Source of the DNA: Puffinus mauretanicus
Lineage: Eukaryota; Chordata; Aves; Procellariiformes; Procellariidae
Direction: 5' to 3'
Assembly (NCBI GenBank): GCA_023333565.1
Contig: JAJKFH010000238.1
Coordinates: 89,924-153,923, forward strand
Length of the DNA: 64,000 nucleotides
Of this stretch, positions 47,801 to 62,259 are shown in pieces. The translations under genes and the position numbers were made by a program. The notes below the pieces were generated by a model that was not told the origin of the DNA, did not search any database, and was given only the letters and a program-made list of their open reading frames with translations. How positions within the stretch are numbered: the stretch's first letter is position 1; each line of letters begins with the position of its first letter.

Positions 47801-50800
47801 ATAAGCTATAAAAGTTAAGCAACAGAAAGACATATAAAAATATTGTTCAGGATTTTCAGTGTTATGAAACAGAATTCCACCTACAGGCAGTGAATTTGTG
47901 AGTACTGAGCCTTCCAGTAAAAATGGCCTATTAGCTTATCAGCTTTTGAAAAAGTGAAAAGCAAAATAACATCATAAAGGCCACATATTACTGGATATCC
48001 ACCTTTAGGAATAAAGTTTTTTAACAATCTATCTACATCAAACTGGGATATCAGATAGATGTAAGATTTGTATCCCAAATAACCCAGACAGTGGAAATAA
48101 GTAGTGTGCTTTAGTAAGAAAGAAGGTTTAGATGAGGTAGTGTGCAGGTTTTTCATTTGAATGTGTGTGTTTCCACAGGGAGAAATTACATTTCTTTTAC
48201 CCCATCACCAGTTTTCATAAGTATAATTTCTTGAAAAGAAAGAGCTTATACAGTGCAAATTACCTATGCATTCTTAGCAGTAGTATTCCCTGTGCAACTA
48301 AAACCTTCCAAGAGTCAATAAAAGTGGAAAGTGAAACCCCCAAATAGAAAGAACTATAATAGAAGGCATTACTACCTTATTCTGTGTCTAAATATTGTAA
48401 ACTTTGAAGTACTTCATGCCATTATGGGAAAACTAGATATTAGATTAAATCAGTTAATATTTTCAGAACTACGCTTGAAAATGTCTGCATAAGTCAAATA
48501 TGTCTGGAATTGATAGGGAAAAAAAAAAAAAAAAGATATGTTTACACCTTGAAAAAGCCAGTTATTCTGAAAAGCTGTGGAACTAGTTCCATCACTATTG
48601 ACACCAAAAAGAAACTAACATATCTGTGTTGGGCCACTAATATTTCAAATTCTATATTCCATGCAGTTTTAATTCAGTATTTCTTTCAGATCAGGAGCAG
48701 AAACCTTTTCCCTTAATCAGTTACAGCCAGAAGTTCTGTTCTCACTAGTCTCAAAATGATTTTTCACAACAAATTAAGACTTTTATCTAACTGTTTCTGA
48801 AAAGAAACTGTCGTGCTGGCTGCCTGTTCCTCATAGCTGTGAACTACTAAAGATCTACCTATTCCTGAGCATAAGGTACAGTAGCATGACACTGAAATTT
48901 TTCTCAGCTGTATTCAGATTATCAGACCATTTACCACCACATGTTCATTACACTGGGCATTTCTCACTGCAAAGCTTTACAGTTATATTAACTTGAGGCA
49001 TTTCAGCTAGTCATTTTAGATTATGAGCCAAGCCATAATAATCAGCAGCAAAGGTGAAAGTTGACCACCATTCATTTAGAATAAAAATTGCACAAGACTT
49101 AAAATTAACAAAATAAAATAAATTATTAAAATAACCTAAGAGTTCTTTTGTGATTAACAAGTTATGAAGAGTGCTTTCCTCCACCTTCCTGTCTCAAGGT
49201 TGCACTAACCCCACATCTGAAAAAGTACAAGCTCCGACCAAAGCTTTTCCTATGGTTGGACTCTGGGATCTTTTTCTGCTAGGTGTTCCGTAGTGCTGAT
49301 TAATACAGCTGATTTTATGCTTCAGCTTTGTTCAGCGGAAGCACTAATTTGAGTCTTTCTACTACCTAAATTCCTGTTTTTACAAACTTTATAGTATCAT
49401 GCTACTTTTGAGGATGTCTGTGGGAAATTTGGCTGAAATTAACCAACAAAACCGAGAGCAGAAAGTCTCAAACTTATAGGCAACATGACTTTATACACTT
49501 TTCTTCTTCACAGACATGGGTTAAATATAAGGGATGTACAATTTTGGGGGGATGTGTGGAGGAGAGAGGGAGGTATTCTCAGTGACATTTTGGGTTGGAT
49601 GATTGAATATTTCATGGTGAATGCCAAATACTTATGAATATGTAGACCTTCCTAAAGAGGTGTGTGAAATAATCTGAAAAAAGCCAATCTCCTCTCAGCT
49701 CCCCAAAACTACCATAATCAGATATATAAAACAGTGAATTAGAAATCAGAAGGTCTTATTAATAATCCTAGTTTTGTATATTTGTGCGTACTGCTGCATA
49801 TCTTATTGTGTATCCTTGGGTAGGTCATTTCTTCCTCTGTACCACATTTCATCCACCCTGTCTTTCGCTCAGACTGTAGGGTGGTTGCATAATGGCAGTC
49901 CTCAGTATGCTTCTTGTTCAGTATCTCCTGCATTAGACTAGAACTGAATTTGAATTAGAAACTTGATACATTTGGACTCTTTTTCAAACTTGCAATTCAG
50001 AGAAAATACTCAAAATGGATAAATAAAATGTTTGTATAAATGTTTCAGCAGGAGCTTTGTGGAATTGGAGGGAAAGGGAAGCAAGGGTTGCAGTGAAGAA
50101 AATTTCCATTACATGTCTCAGAGCATGTACCACAACAGATATTGCTAATGGAGAAAAAATTAGGTGGAGAGGCACAAGAAGCCTATTGGCCACCCTGTGC
50201 TAAACCCAGGTTGTACATTGTCTCTTTTTATAGTTTCTTCAAGTCCATGTTTTGCCAGACACAGAAAGTTTACATTCACACAGCCCCAGCATATGTATCA
50301 TTTTCAGCTCAATACTATTTATGAAATAAGATCATAAACTTAATTTTACCCAGATGAAATGCATGAGGTATGTATCACCTTTCACTGTTCCAGGGCTGCA
50401 CATTTATGAGACAGTAGTGACATTACACAGGAACTTTACTGTATTCTAAAGGTTTTACAAAAATAAAAATTTCAAAAGTCATGCAAATTATAGATTTCAT
50501 AACACCCCTGTCTTAATCCTGTTAAAGCCTTTCATTATTTTACTGATGTAATTCTGGAGAAGATGAGATTTTCCCCTTTTGTCTTTATTTCATGCCAAGA
50601 GGATTTTGAACAGTGAGCACAGTGGCATACATAGCTCCTTGGAATTGCTCCTTTTGGAGTTTACCATTCAAGTGAGTGAGTAAATACACTGCCTCTGAAG
50701 ATTACAGAGTTTTGTTAAATCCTGGTTGGTATGTGGATTCCATTTTTTCACACTTGTTTGATATATAAGGTAAAAAAGCATCAAGATGTTGAATTGTTTC

Positions 50801-52814
50801 CTTCATGAGAAATTGCAGTGATACAAGAAAATGTAACTCATGAAATCTCTGGTGTGCTAAGCATGAAATAATTGAATAAAATGTTAAATCACCACTGCAA
50901 AAGAAATTTAGCATAGTGCAGAGGGCCAATGTTGGATCCATGCATTAGTTGACTCCAACACAAGCATCATTTTGAGGGCCTGTGTAGGATGACTCCTCTA
51001 CCAAAATTCCACTCACACTGGAGGAAAGGCACCCCATACACATCAGACTTGAGTGAGTCTGTCCTTCCTCAATCCTAGCTGCTAGACATCTGTAAATGGG
51101 ATGTGTGACCTAATCTAGTTGTCTGGGCTTCTTTTCATAGTCAGTGGAGTAAGATGGATAGACACAGAGCACAGACCAACACAAACGTTTTAAAAACTGT
51201 GCTAGCAACCTCCTGGGAATTTTATTTCTTTATTAAGTATAAAGAGAGCCTGGAAGAGGAGTATATACCTAACTTCTCCTTAACTGATTAGGGCAGTCAA
51301 ATCACACTTTTAGTTCTGACAGATTTTGCTTGCCCCTTGAATAAATGTAATTTTTACAATAGACTTTAAAAATAAGCAAAGAGTTCACAGGAAATGAACA
51401 AGTTCATAATAGATATATTATAAAATAGATATTTATGCATGTGGTCTTTTGTGTATGCTTGGATTAACAAAATAATGCTTGCAGGTTTCACTTATTGATT
51501 TATCTTTTAAATGACATAGTTTTTGTCCCGTATTGGTAGCATGACTATCATATGATCAATCAATAAGCATAACTCCAGAGCTTTTAGTTTTGAGGAAACC
51601 CAGAAGTGACATCATACACAAGTTATCCTATCTTTGACTTGACAGCAATAATTTTGCAAAAAAATGACTTTTGAGTATAACTTTGCATAATTTATATCAT
51701 TCACTCAATTAATAATACTATGCAAACTCATCCTCAGTCTTAACCTGCAGAAAGTTGTCTAACCTTGCCACAAGTATCCAAAATATCTGGAGAATACTAA
51801 AGTTACCACAATGAAACATGAGGGGGAACAAGTGTAGTACAAAACATACCATCTCCTCTCCAGTCCTATACAGATTTCCAATATAAAAATTGTATAGAGT
51901 TGCTTCATCTCCTTTTTAGGTTGAAGACCATTCCTCAAAATAACAAGCAATAACTGAAGGATCTCATGTTACTCTGGAGTTAGTCAGGCAGTGGTTGAAC
52001 ATCTGTGGCGTCAGAGATCTTGTAGAAGCCGCCTAGTCCCTAGAAATCTTCTGATAGTCTGTTCAGGAACTGATATAGACTCTATTTTGAATGAATCACA
52101 GAACTGGAGACTATTCTAAAAACTAATACACAATTTACATGTTAGAAAAAATCATATTTGAATGTTGTTTTGTTGAAAACTTTGGCAACTTTGGACTTGA
52201 CCTCACTTATCTAAATTTTAGTCATAGTGGGAAAGGTTTAATGACCATAACAGAAAATCAAGAACTTCACAAAAAATGAAATAAATTTTTAAAATATTTT
52301 AGTCCCCTCAAAAACAGAGAAAAATATCTGGGTTTGGGGTGGAAGGGGAGACTTATTATTTGTTGTGGCAGAAAAGAATACCATCATTAGGTTATGCAGC
52401 TGTTTGCAACTCTGTGCATCACGGACCACAGATACTTGTATAGCAACTAGGATTGTGGATCTTGATCATGTTATCACTCTTTACCATAAAGCAACAATAA
52501 GAGTAATTAAGGTGATGCAGGTACAAGATCCTCTCAAACAGTGCATGCCATGTCTTTGTACTGCACCTGATGTTATCTTTCCAAGTTTCTCATAATATAT
52601 TTTGAGCTTTAGTTAAAATATTTTTGCAGTATATCAGTGTGAAATATTAAAAAAAAAAAAAAATCATGTTTCTTCTGCAAGGGAGATGTCTTAATAAACG
52701 GCAGTGCATTGGTAGTATTACTTTTCATCTGTGCCACGTGGCTATTCTCTGTTGGAAACAAGTCACTGGAAATGAAAACTCATGCTGTTCCATCCCAAAT
52801 TAATCAGAAAAAGT

Positions 52815-52890
52815 GAGCGTAATTGGAGAATAGAACAGCCTACCAAGGGAGGTAATCAGAGAGCTCACCATGGCTGAAGACACTTAGGAC
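52815..52890 (+). mobile_element. Possible very old CR1-like LINE scrap
   Basis: ATAGAACAGCCTACCAAGGG and the following AGGTAATCAGAGAGCTCACC resemble the CR1 block that reads TGGAACAGGCTGCCCAGGGA and then GGTGGT in the other copies. Only about 75 bp align and the match is imperfect. Confidence 0.3.
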
Positions 52891-55800
52891 ATTAGTGGTA
52901 ATGATGTTGTTGAGTGACCCAGTAAAACACAAGGAGACACATTGGCTGACTCATGCACAGTGATAATGCTACTGCTGAAATATTTCTTTACTTAGGATTT
53001 TTTAAATCAATATGAAATTATTTAATCTACATTTCTACTTTGAATAAACTTCTAAAATTTATAAGTGAGTTTTAGTCCTGATACAACATCTCAGCTGAAA
53101 GGGGATGAGAAGGAGGGGAAGTCTTACTTCCAGTTTTCCTTCCAAACTTTTTACAGTTATTACTTGTTTGATCCATATCCAAATATGGAAATATTTTTGC
53201 CAGTATCCAGATACCTGATAGCAAAATAGTTTCCCTCACTTAGGTTAAAATGAATCTAGAACTAGAAAACTAGTTCTGATGTAAATATCTGTATTTTAAA
53301 TGTCTGGACATAATTTAAATCTCATCTACCTAGGCTGTACTTCCCAGTCCTTTTACATCCTCTAACATCACCTGAGTGATCCTGAGATCCAGCAGTGGAC
53401 TTGTGAGGGACATCATCTCCTTGCTTGCCAGGATGTTTCTGGAGAAATTTTTCCTCAAAGCTTCTCATCATCTCTAAATATAATAAGAAAACCCATGTAA
53501 AGTTGTTGGCAGAAGTCTTATTTTTTCCTCTGGGTCCATTAAGCATTCAATATTTTCCTTCTATCTTCCATTCTCTTTACATAAAAAACATAAGTTTGGA
53601 GGAAGCACATTTTTTAATTCCTAGATGAATAAGCCATACCTACTGTTATTTCATATCATTCTCCCCTCTGCTTTTTGCTTCCACCAAAGACTTCAGCACC
53701 ACATGTGTTCCCATGTCTTTATTAGCTATCCAGAGAGGCTGTCATCATTAGGAAATGGGTCCTTCTGTCACAACTCAAAATCACCATGGATAAGTAAACA
53801 GTGAGTGAAATTCAAAGAAAACACACGGCACCATACATTAATATTCCATGCATGATGATATTTACCAGCAACAATCACATTTCAAGCTCAACCTTTCATT
53901 TATCTACTCATATGAATATACAAGTATATTCAATGAATATTGAATGCACACAAATATTCACATATAACTATATTCTGAATCTTTTCCTCTAATTCCTGAA
54001 ATGATCTACAAGAACATAAGTAAAGATGCTAAAAGATGTTTTACTTTTCAAAACAGTTGCTGTGTTGCAGTATTTTTATAGGATCAATTTTAATGAAATT
54101 TCATTTAAATTCTTTTCTAGTTCATGTTTTTTGATTTACAGTCTTTAACTATGTCATAGTTTAAGCATAGCTTTGATGATTTACCCTTCTAAAGTGACAC
54201 AGAGGGTGGAGGGAAGATATCTATAAGTTTCAGCTAAACTTGTAAGTGTATTAGAAATATTGTGATGGACATTTATTTTCCATGACAGAATTCTAAGGTC
54301 AACTGAAGGAAAAGCAGAAAGAAATAGTAGCTACGTTTGACAAAAACTTTTACAGATAAATACTAGTTGCATGCCTGTAGACTATGACTGTCATTAAGAA
54401 ATAAATTTTTTCTTTAAATTGCTAATATAATGAATATGACATATTAACCTCTGTCAGTGACTATCTCTTGGGTTCCCGCATCTTGTGGTTTGTCTTAAAA
54501 GCAGTCAATACCTGTTTTTCCTTAGTATTTCATTCCCAGATCAATAGTCCCAGCTGAAAGATCTTGTGCACTGGTTCACAGAGAGGGAAAGCTGGAGCTG
54601 CTAAACAAAAATATCATATTCACCAGCAAATCTCCATAAGGCTGGACCATATTATTTTAAAATTATAAATGAGGAACAGCCAGGTTTGGAGAAATGAGCA
54701 GTGACTGTTGGAAGGTACTGTTTCCTAATCCTTTCTCTGATAATGATTTGCTAGGAATCTCTCAGCAAGTCATTTCACCTTTCTGCTCTTGTTTCTCTGG
54801 AGAGCTGTAATAATAATCCGTGGCAATCCTCAGGGATGTCCAATATATTTGTCAGACAATTTTTCTATGAAGTTTACACTGAACGCATAAAGACATGGTG
54901 AAAAAGCAAAATGCATTTGACTTGTTTAGTGCTTTCAAAGAAAAGAAAAACATGCCTCTGTTTCTTGCTTACATAATACCTGTTGCCTATTTGATTTCAA
55001 AACCAGCTTATGACAGGTGCGGTCTGGGGACTTAATGGTGTTGTACAGATCCATACATTTTTCGAATGATGTTCTCAGCACCAAAGTTCCTCAGCCTGCA
55101 TGGGACAGTACAGTATTAGATAATCAGCTGTACTTTTCCCAAAGACTACGTGGAGGTTTAGCAGCATGACTCCCGTTGACATTAATGGGATTTGGACAGC
55201 TAAATCATAGTGCACTGCTTCAATAAATATTCCTTACACATTCCAAACTGACAACAATGTATGTTATGTGGACAATAGAAAATGGATGGTAAATAATATT
55301 TTCTGCAAGAATGACTAGTTTTTGGTTCAACAAACATATTGTTTACCTTCAGAGAATTTAGGACAACTTGTAGGACTGAGTTTCCAGCTGCAGTAGGGTC
55401 TTAGCACAACTAAAGAACAAGAAAAGGCATAACAGTGTAATGGAACGCTGTCTTGGGGGCGCTTCGCACAGTGAGGCTTTGTGACACATCAGCTCCAGAA
55501 AACTCAGGGTGACATATGTATGACCTAATGTTATCCATCTCAAAGCTGAGTTTCTGCATGAAGTCAGACACAAAACCTGCTTTATAATCTGGTAACAGGA
55601 GAGCTATGACCAAAGTGGATTCACATCACAATTTTTAGTGGTATAACACATTTTCTTGATGTACATGTGCTTCCATCAAAAATGGAGCCTAGAAAAAGAT
55701 TGTAACGCATACCATCCGCCTATTTCATAACGACTAATCTGAAATGAGTCTCCCCCTTCTTGTACACATAACATAGCAAGATTGAAGACAACCTTTGAGT

Positions 55801-57000
55801 TTTCTACCATCTACCATCTACCTTTGAGTTTGCCCACAAATTGATACCTATGTATGTCTGTGACTTAAGCTTGTAAAACTGTTCTGAAATCAGGGCTAGG
55901 AATAAGTTTATTCTTTGCTGAGAAAATGTGTACAGACAAGGGAGTACATGATGCCTCCTGGTTGTCAGAAGAGAAGGATGCAGCGACCATCTCACTTTTC
56001 AGAAGGAAGTGAATATTCATGCATCCACACAGATAACTGCATTTATTACATGTTTTGCTTCCCCTTTTGGAAGATGCTGTTTTTTGTGGAAATTAAAAGA
56101 GCAAATTCTCTCAGAAAAGATCTTACTGAAATCAGCAGAATTACTTTAAAAGCTCCTACTCTTGGTTGCCTGTTCAAATCTGAGCACACCTGAATTTAAG
56201 CATCTACAGTTGTTATTTAAAGACATAAATAACTTGATTTTTTCTGTTGCTGTGAATTCAGTGAAAAAAACAAGTAATTCTGGTATCTAACTACAAAACT
56301 TAGCTTTAGAAATTTGAATTTGATAGATATGATCTTGTGGTTCCTTCTTAGTGCTTCATACAGCAACAAGAAATGCAACAGCAAAGCACTTAGCACAACC
56401 AACCATACTTTCAAAAGCATCAGAAAGAAACAGTTTCCCTCAGACCTTGCACATGCACAATTCATCCCTCACTCTTCTGCATACTTATGTGCAATAAATC
56501 CTCCCCTGACTTGTAAAAGCCCTTCTGTAAGAACTTGTTCTGGATCTGTCAGCAAACACACTGCTCTCCACTTCTACTGGGAGTCACGTTTTGTGAGGTT
56601 TCCTTGACAAAAGGACACTTTCAAATCTACCATGGATAAAAATTGAGGCAAGAGCAGATCTACTGTGATCCATTCATATGTACTGTTCAAAGATCAAATG
56701 CACTAGACTGTACTTTAATTCAAAGGTAGGGAAATGTTTTAAAAAAAACAACTTTCACACCTTTGCTACAGTAGAGATTGGGAGATTCGCATTTAATTCT
56801 ACCCTACAATATCTTTGTTGACAGTTGTTCCACAAGGACTCAATAATAAACCTCCAAAATATCTTGCCTTTTGCTGTTTCATGTTGTATTACAATGTCTT
56901 TATGATGGGGGTAAATTCTTCTGCTGGTTTGAGCAGAAGAGCTACAATCTCTATCAGTTCACCATGAATTTTATGAATTATTACTACAAAAATTGTCTAA

Positions 57001-57109
57001 CTGTATGGAGCACCTACAATTAGATTAGACACGGATGTACTAAAAATTGTATGTAGGTTCTGTATGGAGAACCTACAGTTAGGTTAGACACTGATGTACT
57101 AAAAATTAA
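57001..57109 (+). repeat. Local duplication, 59-bp period, two copies
   Basis: Copy 1 starts at 57001 (CTGTATGGAGCACCTACAAT) and copy 2 at 57060 (CTGTATGGAGAACCTACAGT). Both continue TAG-TTAGACAC-GATGTAC and TAAAAATT. About 50 bp match with roughly five differences, followed by 10 bp not shared. Confidence 0.9.
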
Positions 57110-59636
57110 GCCACAGTTATTTGTGAAAATAGTTTTTAATATGAAAAAAATAGGGGGGAAAAAAAAAAACGTTTTCAAAATCAGCTCCTTTGTAGTCTTT
57201 ATTTTCAGGTCAAACAAAAGCATATGAAATCACTACAAAAGTCTGAAATCATGACACACGCTTCAGTACCACAGTGCCAGTGAGCGTGATTTCTTACTCT
57301 GAACACATTTGACTGATTTACAGAGTGTAATTTTTCTTCCACAAAAGGAAAAACATTGCTTAGCCCCCCAGAAGACAGACATTCTTAGTGTCATTGCCAA
57401 TGAAATTTTTGAGCAGGTTGTATATGAAGAGACTACTGTATATCAAAAGACTCCCACAGGCTATTGAAACTGTAAGACCTTAATGTCCTTGGCCTGCTTA
57501 TGACTTACAGGAAACATAAATATGGCTTGGGGATTAAGTACAGAGGCATAGCATGTGCAAATCTTAAATTGTCAATTAGATAGCGTCATTGAATCAGTAG
57601 CAGGAACTCCAAGGGCATATTCGTCTGCAAAAGAAAGGATTAAAATAGACAATCCCTGCTGACTATCCCTAAGATATACAGTATATTTGTGATTCATGAC
57701 ACTTGAGTAACCACATCTAAAAACTTTGATCATATCAAGTCCAGGCTTTACTTTATATTTAAGCGACTGAGACAAATACTGCCCAGAAAGCACCTTGTTA
57801 ATAAACTGGTATTTGGAATGACATTTACTTCCTCTTCTTTGGTGGAGTTGAACTGTATATCATTAACCAAGGGAGAAGGGGAAGCTTCCACAATCTGCTT
57901 GTCAATCATTGTAGGCTTTCTTTAAGGTATCCTTCACAGTCTCCATGTACCACACAGATTTTACATGCATGTAGAACTTTTATCAAGGAAAAAGATTTTA
58001 AAATGCTCCTGAAGTCAAGACATACTCCTCAATTCACATACAGCTTGTAGTCTATAATGCAAGTCAGTGGGATTTTTCCCTAGCACTGTCAAGTGAAAGA
58101 TTTTTGCAAAGAAAAATAACAAAGATTTCCAGCTGACGTAACATTTTTGGTATCAGAGAGTACCCTAGCTCCATCACTGCATTTTGGGTCTATCTTTTTT
58201 ACTTTGAATAGTAAAGAAATTTATTTGCCGGAATAAACTAAAGAATGATTTTCTGTGATAAGAAGGAATTACTGTGTTAAGAAGTAACACTTCTCTAATT
58301 TGAGTTAAAGGTGGCATATGATAGTCCTTTAAAATCATTGTAATTAATCTAGTATTGTTTTTTTACTTGATTTTCTCTTTTTGTTTATGAAATTGAATTA
58401 CTCTGGTCGAGGAGAGACAGTTATGCATGAACAACTATTTTATGATGAATTATATACCTTAAAGTAAAGCATCTTTCTTGAATAGCAGCAATACAATACA
58501 ATAATTTATAGTCCTTCTCAGGGAAATAAAGGTGCAAAGATTAACGTAGGAGTTTTGAGTTCAATAAAATTTAAAACATATTTGGATGGTTCCTCATATA
58601 AATTCAACCTCAGAAAGTTATGTGAGGTTTTCTACAAGAACAAAAGCCAATGTCAAGTAGCCTACAGTGATACATTTTTTTAAGTTGCCTTGTATCCAAC
58701 TTCCACTTTATTCTTACTAAGATTAGCAATGACAATATTAAAAAAAAAAAAAAAACACCAATGAAAAAAAACCAACAAACCACAAAGAGATGGTAGAAAC
58801 ATATTTTAAGGCAATACTTTCTTTTAACTAGCTTTAATACTATTAATTTAAAAATGCATTAGGAATGACATACAGCTTCTCTGAGGGACAAACATGTGGA
58901 CACGTTCAGTACTCCCAGTGAGTCCATTTAATCTAAATCAAAGACTGCATGATAAAGGCAGGAAAAAAGCAATATACGGGCTTCAGCAAATACATCTGTA
59001 AAGCATCTGTCAAGATTACAAGCACACTGATCTAGACAGACTAGCATATCCCAATGAACATAAGAACAAGCAAAAGTTGGGGTGACAAAAAAAAAGACCT
59101 GGAAATATCTGAAAGTGGAGAAGAGGAAGGTGGCTTAAAGTTAAGATGTTCATCAAATGCTCAGAACAGAAGGTATGCCAAATTTCATATATAATCATGG
59201 ATTAGGACTCAAAGTCATTTTGCTTTCAAACATCATATCGTATTTACACAATTCTGCAATCTCCCAATTCTGGGTTTTTATTTTGTTTTGATTTTGAGGA
59301 GCTTTAGCTTCTCTTTGCCTATGACTCTGTGACTGCACTGTAGCATAAGAGTACACAAGCTAAATTTAAACAAGCTAGCTTAGGTTAGTAATTGTCTAAT
59401 TTGAGTGTAGCTACTGCTCCATGGTAGGTAAGGTCTGTAGGTTTCTTTCACAAATAAATAATGCCAAAGAAAATATGGAAAGAGTGGGAGGGGAAAAAAA
59501 GTAGGAAAAACAGTACACGAACAGACTGACAAAAATAGTCAAAAACTTGGAACTCATCTATCAAAGACATTAGAAATGCCATATGTTTTCAGGTTTAAAA
59601 GAAAAGATCTTTTTTTTTTATGTTTAATAATTTTTT

Positions 59637-60362
59637 TAAAATCATAGAATCATAAAATCATTTTATTTCGAAGGGACCTTTAAAGATCACCTAGATCAAG
59701 CCCCCTGCCATGGACAGGAACATCTTTCACTACATCAAATTGCTCAAAGCCCCATCTAACCTGACTTTGGACACTGCCAATATGGGGCATCCACATCTTT
59801 TCCAGGTAACCTATTCCAGTATCTCACCACCCTTATCATAAAAACTCTTTTAGTTTAAAACCATTCCCCCTTGTCTTGTAACTACAGACCTTGGTAAAAA
59901 GTCTTTCTCCGTCTTTCTTATAAGCTCCTTTTATATACTGAAAGGCTGCAATAAGAGCCTTCTCTTCTGTAGGCTAAACAACCCCACCTTTCTCAGCCTT
60001 TCTTCACAGGAGAGGTGTTCCAGCCCTCTGATCATTTTAATGGCCATCCTCTGGACCCACTCAAACAGCTCCATGTTGTTCTTGTGTTGGGGACCCCAGA
60101 CGTGGATGCGGTACTCCAGGTGGGGTCTCACCAGGTGGAGTAGAGGGGGAGAATCATCTCCCTTGACCTGCTGGTCATGCTTCTTTCTGGTCTGCAAGTG
60201 CACATTGCCAGCTCATACCCAATTTTTCATCTCCCAGTATCCCAAGTACCTGCAGGGCTGCTCTCAATCTATTCATATCCCAGTCTGTATTGATATTGAG
60301 GATTTCCTTGATCCAGGTGCAGGACCTTGCACTTTGTGTTGTTGAAGTTCATTGTGTTAATG
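59637..60362 (-). mobile_element. CR1 LINE, 5'-truncated copy (CR1-E)
   Basis: About 725 bp of minus-strand CR1. The 3' end lies at the left (AAATCATAGAATCATAAAATC at 59639), then the 3' UTR (CGAAGGGACCTTTAAAGATC, CATGGACAGGAACATC), then the ORF2 C-terminus to about 60362, where homology ends at the AATGAACTTCAACAACAC-AAAGTGCAAGGT block. Its divergence is similar to CR1-A. No flanking duplication is evident. Confidence 0.93.
59730..60360 (-). pseudogene. CR1-E ORF2 C-terminal remnant
   Basis: It covers the last ~210 codons of CR1 ORF2: MNFNNTKCKVLHLDQGNPQ-like residues at about 60350-60290, [18 protein letters not shown] near 60125, MELFEWVQRMAIKMIRGL near 60060, and SCEERLRKVGLFSLQKRR near 60000. 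One frame is open only at 59931-60203. Frame changes and stops occur on both sides, and the natural stop is TAG at 59730-59732. All catalytic residues lie upstream of the truncation point and are absent. Confidence 0.88.
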
Positions 60363-60580
60363 CTGATCCAGAGGTAGAAAGAAAATATTTTCTCTTAGGA
60401 TTTACAGTCTTTAAGCAAGCACACTCTCTGAGGACAGTACATTCTAACTCAGTGCCAATGAGATCTGCAGAGGTATCATCAGAGGGCAAAAAATTCCAAA
60501 AATGAACAGACTTCAAAATGACTAGAAGAATGATGTTCCTTGAAATAATGAAATAATACATCAGCTACAAGCAAGAAATA

Positions 60581-60613
60581 TGTGTGTGTATGTGTGTGTA
60601 TGTGTGTGTGTGT
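60581..60613. repeat. (TG)n/(TGTGTGTA)n microsatellite
   Basis: Alternating TG interrupted by TA every 10 bp, followed by TCTATCTATA. Confidence 0.9.
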
Positions 60614-61707
60614 CTATCTATATGTGTACATGAGCACATCTATCAACATATAGCTCACATGTGTGAATATGTTTTATATGTGCATCTCTGCATAAATATG
60701 CAGTCATATGTGTTCTTACGGTGGGTGGGATGTCATATCTCCATTCACAGACTCTAATACCAGGCCTGTTTTATAGGTCCACAAGTAGAAATCTCATGGT
60801 CTGGATTTAAGCCCTGGAACTTTACAGCAAGAGACAGTAGTGATCCTTCCTTTTGTTTAATGTACATCTTCTCAGACCTAAAGCAGCACTCTTCATTTCT
60901 CATTTGACTATAAAGGTAAGGAAAACCTAAATTATGTTCTCCATCTTTCTCACAGCAATCCATCCTTGAACAAAGTCATGAGAAGGCCTGTACATGTGTT
61001 TTAATTCTATGTGGGCTCTGACAACTTCCAGATTGCCCAAGAAAGAGCAACTTGTCTTTCAATCACTTGTGGCAGGACTATGCTGCAAATGAACTTGCCC
61101 CATTAATCAGGGGTCAGCTAAATGCAAAAATTTTTTACCTGTGGACCTAACCAATCAAACCTTGTACAGTCAGATGGATTTGCTTGTCTGTAAATCTTTC
61201 CTCAGATTTGGTAATTTCCTAGTGGAGCAGACAGTCCCTAGACTGATGTGATGATATATAGACTGGCTTATCAGTCTGAATCCGAGCCAAGTGCCTGTTT
61301 GCTTGCACTTCACATCTTAAATGTTTTATAGTGGATAGCAGTAAATTTCTTTTGTCATGTTAAAAAAAGTACATGATTTCTGTAAGAAGGAGCCAGCTGT
61401 AATGCATCTACCTCTGAGTACGGAAGCCATGTATATGTGAATGTTGCTCCTGGCTGAAGGGGAGGCTGAAGGGAACTGCTTCATCTACAGATAGGCATCT
61501 CTAGCCTTCCCCAGGAGAGGAGCAGCCTAAGGAGCCAGTAGAAAATGGAAGATGCAGGGCAGAAGCAGTGATACTCATCCCTGGAGAGAGCCTTAGATAG
61601 GTCTAAGGAAGTGTCAAGGTCAGGCCCACAGACAGTAAATCATGAGCATCAGGCAAAACAAAAACTGTCCCCCCATTGATATATCTGTGATTAGGGGAGT
61701 GGGGAGA

Positions 61708-62259
61708 TTAGGGGGCATGAGAGTATAGGCAAAAAACATGGAGAACTGAAGCAGCCCTCCAGGAAGGACTGTCAGGTGGACTCTTGCTTTTACTTATTAT
61801 GAGTTTTCTGAAGCAGCGCTTTGAGCATGTTTTGGAGGAAGTTGGTAAGCTGGTGTAGCTCTGCACAGTAGAAGGTTTCCTGAAGCAGGACACTGAGAGG
61901 ATACTGTATACAGAGGGACCTTTGCACATGGGGAAGCGTGTTACTGACTTGGAAATAATTTTATCATCAGATAACCACGCTGGACAGCCACAGTGGTTGC
62001 ATGGCATTCTGGAAACAGCAGGTGGATGGTTTTCTGGAGAGAAAATAAAGGGAAATGACCAAAGGGAAGAGGAGGAGAAAGAAGAGGGAAAGGTGAAGCT
62101 ATGGCACCTGGCTTCATAGATAAAGTGTTTTGGAAAGGGGGACTTCACTGCTATGTGTGGATGGCTTTGTCTTTGATCCTTTTTTCCCAGGAACCTTCCC
62201 AGGCTGCTGAAATTCTCTTGTTGTGGCCAGTCTGGTGTTATCAATGAGTTTAGAAACAC
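61708..62259. other. Unusually open region on both strands, identity unknown
   Basis: A 183-codon frame on the minus strand (61708-62259) is the longest open frame outside the repeats. On the plus strand, a frame from ATG 61799 to TAG at 62117-62119 has a single in-frame TAG near 61856 and gives a hydrophilic, Glu/Lys-rich end (MHMGKRVTDLEIILSS, then REEEEKEEGKVKLWHLAS). GC content is higher than the surroundings. Neither frame matches a family I recognise. The options are a decayed coding or retrocopy fragment, or chance in a stretch poor in stops. Confidence 0.25.

Larger units (their letters stand above)
41869..59636. other. Long AT-rich unique stretch, no supported gene
   Basis: Nearly 18 kb with no identifiable gene. 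It holds homopolymer runs (T 46349-46366; A 48519-48534; A 52649-52663; A 58740-58755), a 59-bp-period duplication at 57001-57109, an exon-like segment at 44674-44877 on the minus strand, and a possible very old LINE scrap at 52815-52890. The annotation of this stretch is otherwise empty. Confidence 0.5.
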
